NCBI GenBank assembly: GCA_002308955.1
Contig: DBWJ01000066.1
Coordinates: 1 to 7,501 of the forward strand
Length of the DNA stretch: 7,501 nt
Source: Lachnoclostridium sp. UBA1241
GTDB lineage: Bacteria > Bacillota > Clostridia > Lachnospirales > Lachnospiraceae
Reading direction: 5' to 3'
The translations under genes and the position numbers were made by a program. This document shows positions 5,344 through 7,501 of the stretch, piece by piece. Below the pieces are notes generated by a model. The model was not told the origin of the DNA, made no database searches, and saw only the letters and a program-made list of their open reading frames with translations. Each line of letters opens with the position of its first letter. The first letter of the stretch is position 1.

Positions 5344-6699
5344 ATGACAAAAACAGTTAAGAAACTTATGCTTGCGGCAGCGGGGCTTTTCGCCCTCGGG
5401 ATCATGATCCCCGTGCTTGCGCTCACGATGGCCGGGAGAAACGTTGCCGGCGCGAAGGGCTCTTCGGTTCTTGACGGTACTCTGGTCCTTAAAGACAAGT
5501 ACGCGGACAAGGTCCGGGAGACCGAGCAGAAGCGTAACGAAGCCCGCGACCGTAAGAATCAGGTAGAGGCGGAAATCAACCAGCTGCAGCACGAAGCCGA
5601 TGACATCCTCGCATATCTTAAGGTGATGGATGAAAAGCAGACGGAAACCGCGCTTGAGATGGAAGCCGCCAAAGAGGAACTGGACCGTCTCACGGAAGAG
5701 TACGATCAGGCAACGATTGAACTCGCCGAGGCGGAGGATAAGCTTGCTACCCAGTATGAATCCATGAAGAAGCGTGTCCGTTACATCTACGAGAACGGAC
5801 AGATGGATGCCCTGGAGCTGTACCTGCAGTCGAAGAGTATTTCCGATATTCTGAACGCTTCGGAATACATCCAGAAGATTAACGAATATGACCATAATCT
5901 TCTGCAGAATTACGCGCTGGCGAAGGCCGATGTGGAAGAACGCCGGAAGATTCTCGGCCTTCAGCTTGAGACGATGCAGCTTGCAAATGATATGTACGAA
6001 GTGGACGTGCAGTACATAACCGAGATCATCGCTGCCAAGCAGGATGCTCTTGCTCAGTACGAAGAGAAGATCGGCGCAAGCGAGGAACTTCTGGAGGAAT
6101 ATATCGTCGAGCTTGCCAGTGCCCAGAAAGATCTCGATCAGGCGATTGCCGAGCAGCAGGCGGAGATTCGAAGACAGGAAGAAATCCGCAGAAAGCAGGA
6201 AGAGGAAGCGCGCAGGAAGGCAATGGAGCAGGCCGCCAAGCAGCAGCCCGCAGCAGCATACAACAACGCGAAGGACGTCCCGCTTTCCGGAGAAACCAGC
6301 CTCAGCAAGATGATCTGGCCGCTTCCCGGAGATTACCGTGTAGGCTCGAAGTTCGGTCCCCGTACCCCGCCGTGCGCAGGCGCAAGTTCCTTCCATAAGG
6401 GCTGGGACATCGGCGGCAAATTCGGTGCCGAAGTCGTAGCGGTTCTTGCAGGAACGGTTACAGGAGCCGGAATGACATCGGGCGGCGGCGGAAACGTCGT
6501 AACCATCAACCACGGAAACGGATACGCAACGCACTACATGCACCTTTCCACCATTAAGGTAAGCAGAGGCCAGTACGTTCAGCAGGGACAGGTTATCGGA
6601 CTTGTAGGAAGTACCGGTATCTCCACCGGACCGCACTTGCATTTTTCGCTGTCACTGAACGGCAACTACATTGATCCCGCACCTTATCTGCATTATTGA
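5344..6699 (+). CDS. Exported coiled-coil M23 (LytM) peptidoglycan hydrolase, FtsEX partner
   Basis: 451 residues from ATG 5344. Residues 1-7 are basic and 8-30 hydrophobic, giving a signal peptide or uncleaved anchor. Residues about 45-300 are Glu/Lys/Gln/Ala-rich coiled coil. Within it, about residues 142-180 (KKRVRYIYENGQMDALELYL, then SKSISDILNASEYI) match the signature seen in PcsB/CwlO/EnvC-like coiled-coil domains, the part that binds the FtsX extracellular loop in studied systems. A basic, Gln/Ala-rich linker follows. Residues about 325-449 are an M23 endopeptidase domain with all expected residues: His351 and Asp355 in HKGWD, His400 in YMHL, and His431/His433 in GPHLHF. This suggests an active zinc endopeptidase that cleaves peptide cross-bridges, not a degenerate activator as in E. 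coli EnvC. The gene begins 31 bases after ftsX and belongs to the same operon. Which bond it cuts cannot be inferred. Confidence 0.92.
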   Translation: MTKTVKKLMLAAAGLFALGIMIPVLALTMAGRNVAGAKGSSVLDGTLVLKDKYADKVRETEQKRNEARDRKNQVEAEINQLQHEADDILAYLKVMDEKQTETALEMEAAKEELDRLTEEYDQATIELAEAEDKLATQYESMKKRVRYIYENGQMDALELYLQSKSISDILNASEYIQKINEYDHNLLQNYALAKADVEERRKILGLQLETMQLANDMYEVDVQYITEIIAAKQDALAQYEEKIGASEELLEEYIVELASAQKDLDQAIAEQQAEIRRQEEIRRKQEEEARRKAMEQAAKQQPAAAYNNAKDVPLSGETSLSKMIWPLPGDYRVGSKFGPRTPPCAGASSFHKGWDIGGKFGAEVVAVLAGTVTGAGMTSGGGGNVVTINHGNGYATHYMHLSTIKVSRGQYVQQGQVIGLVGSTGISTGPHLHFSLSLNGNYIDPAPYLHY

Positions 6700-6722
6700 T
6701 GAAATAAACACTTGGAGTGAAT

Positions 6723-7501
6723 ATGATGACTAAGTTTCGGCGCAGACCGGTATTTATAATTTTGCTTCTTCTGGTATTCATGCTCGTAGCATGCTCGGTT
6801 CCGGAAGACGAGAATAAGCTTACCGACATCACGCAGCCGACCGGCACGGAGCCGTCTACGGACCTGAATAAGGACGCTTATACAACGAAGCTTGAGAAGA
6901 TCAAGAGCGTTCTTGAGAAATACTATATGGGCGACATCGACTACGATAAGGCGATGGAAGGGCTGTATTCGGGTATGATCGACAGCCTCGGAGACCCTTA
7001 TACCGTTTACTTCTCGGCGGAAGAGTATAAGAAGTTCTCGGAGACCACCGACGGCAACTACGCGGGCGTCGGATCCACCGTGACCACCAATGCGGACGGA
7101 AACTGCGAATTCGTAAAGCCCTTTAAGGACGGCCCCGCGTTCAATGCGGGAATCGTTCCGGGAGATGTTCTTTGCGAGATCGAAGGCGAAGACGTTCTCG
7201 GCGTGGATCTTGACACCGTAGTCAGCATGATCCGCGGTGAAGCCGGCACGGAAGTGCATTTGAAGATCTACCGTCCGTCCGAATCCGATTATCTGGACAT
7301 TACGGTTGTCCGCGGAAACATTGAGGTCCCTACGGTTGAGTATCAGATGCTTGACAATAATATCGGATATATCGTGGTTTCCGAGTTTGACAGGGTTACC
7401 GAGGACCAGTTCATCAAAGCCGTTAACGACCTGGAATTCCAGGGGATGAAGGCGCTGATCGTGGACCTTCGGGACAACCCCGGCGGAATGCTTTCCACCG
7501 T
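6723..7501 (+). CDS. S41 C-terminal processing peptidase lipoprotein (3' end outside window)
   Basis: The frame is open from ATG 6723 (site GGAGTGA at 6714-6720) to the window end, giving 259 residues. ATG 6726 is an equally possible start. Residues 1-24 form a lipoprotein signal: MMTKFRRR, a hydrophobic core and lipobox LVAC with Cys24. Residues about 50-112 carry the N-terminal S41 pattern (VLEKYYMGDIDYDKAMEGLY, then GMIDSLGDPYTVYFSAEEY). Residues about 115-200 are a PDZ domain (GVGSTV, GPAFNAGIVPGDVLCEIEG). The catalytic domain then starts with IGYIVVSEF and ALIVDLRDNPGGMLS; the catalytic Ser and Lys would lie beyond base 7501. Such proteases trim or degrade envelope proteins on the outer membrane face. 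It is 23 bases downstream of the M23 gene, with no terminator between, so it is probably the fourth gene of the ftsEX operon. CtpA/CtpB-like is a fair description; the exact subtype is not determined. Confidence 0.92.
   Translation, partial: MMTKFRRRPVFIILLLLVFMLVACSVPEDENKLTDITQPTGTEPSTDLNKDAYTTKLEKIKSVLEKYYMGDIDYDKAMEGLYSGMIDSLGDPYTVYFSAEEYKKFSETTDGNYAGVGSTVTTNADGNCEFVKPFKDGPAFNAGIVPGDVLCEIEGEDVLGVDLDTVVSMIRGEAGTEVHLKIYRPSESDYLDITVVRGNIEVPTVEYQMLDNNIGYIVVSEFDRVTEDQFIKAVNDLEFQGMKALIVDLRDNPGGMLST

Noticed and set aside
5326..6642. Long minus-strand open frame (438 codons) opposite the M23 peptidase gene
   Set aside because: It mirrors the coiled-coil coding sequence, whose codon usage rarely gives stops on the other strand. 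The product is an unstructured Leu/Val/Arg-rich string with no recognisable domain, while the + strand encodes clear motifs.

Overview
The window looks like chromosomal DNA from a Gram-positive anaerobe of the class Clostridia, probably Lachnospiraceae. The basis is a UgpC/MsmX-type sugar-transport ATPase, lipoprotein signal peptides with purine-rich Shine-Dalgarno sites, a DUF4358-like lipoprotein, and an ftsE-ftsX-M23-S41 gene order. This assignment comes from gene content and style, not from a marker gene. All recognisable genes lie on the + strand.

Positions 1-457: the last 135 codons of a multi-sugar ABC transporter ATPase (UgpC/MsmX type), closed by a strong hairpin terminator. Positions 458-1813: a lipoprotein gene whose product joins a DUF4358-like domain, a Thr-Pro linker and a transglutaminase-like domain with an intact Cys-His-Asp triad. 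It ends in a second strong terminator. Positions 1814-1987: a regulatory intergenic region with a promoter and inverted repeats. Positions 1988-3076: a PucR/CdaR-type transcriptional regulator.

Positions 3116-7501: a cell-division and wall-remodelling operon. It encodes FtsE with a very unusual acidic N-terminal extension of about 199 residues, FtsX (TTG start overlapping the ftsE stop), an exported coiled-coil protein with a complete M23/LytM peptidase domain, and an S41 C-terminal-processing peptidase lipoprotein cut by the window end. By analogy with FtsEX-PcsB, FtsEX-CwlO and FtsEX-EnvC, ATP hydrolysis by FtsE on the inner membrane face should be passed through FtsX to the extracellular coiled coil and gate the peptidoglycan hydrolase. 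The S41 protease may act on this or other envelope proteins. No terminator separates the regulator from ftsE, so they may be co-transcribed.

The most unusual item is the FtsE N-terminal extension. No RNA genes, CRISPR arrays, insertion sequences or other mobile elements were seen.
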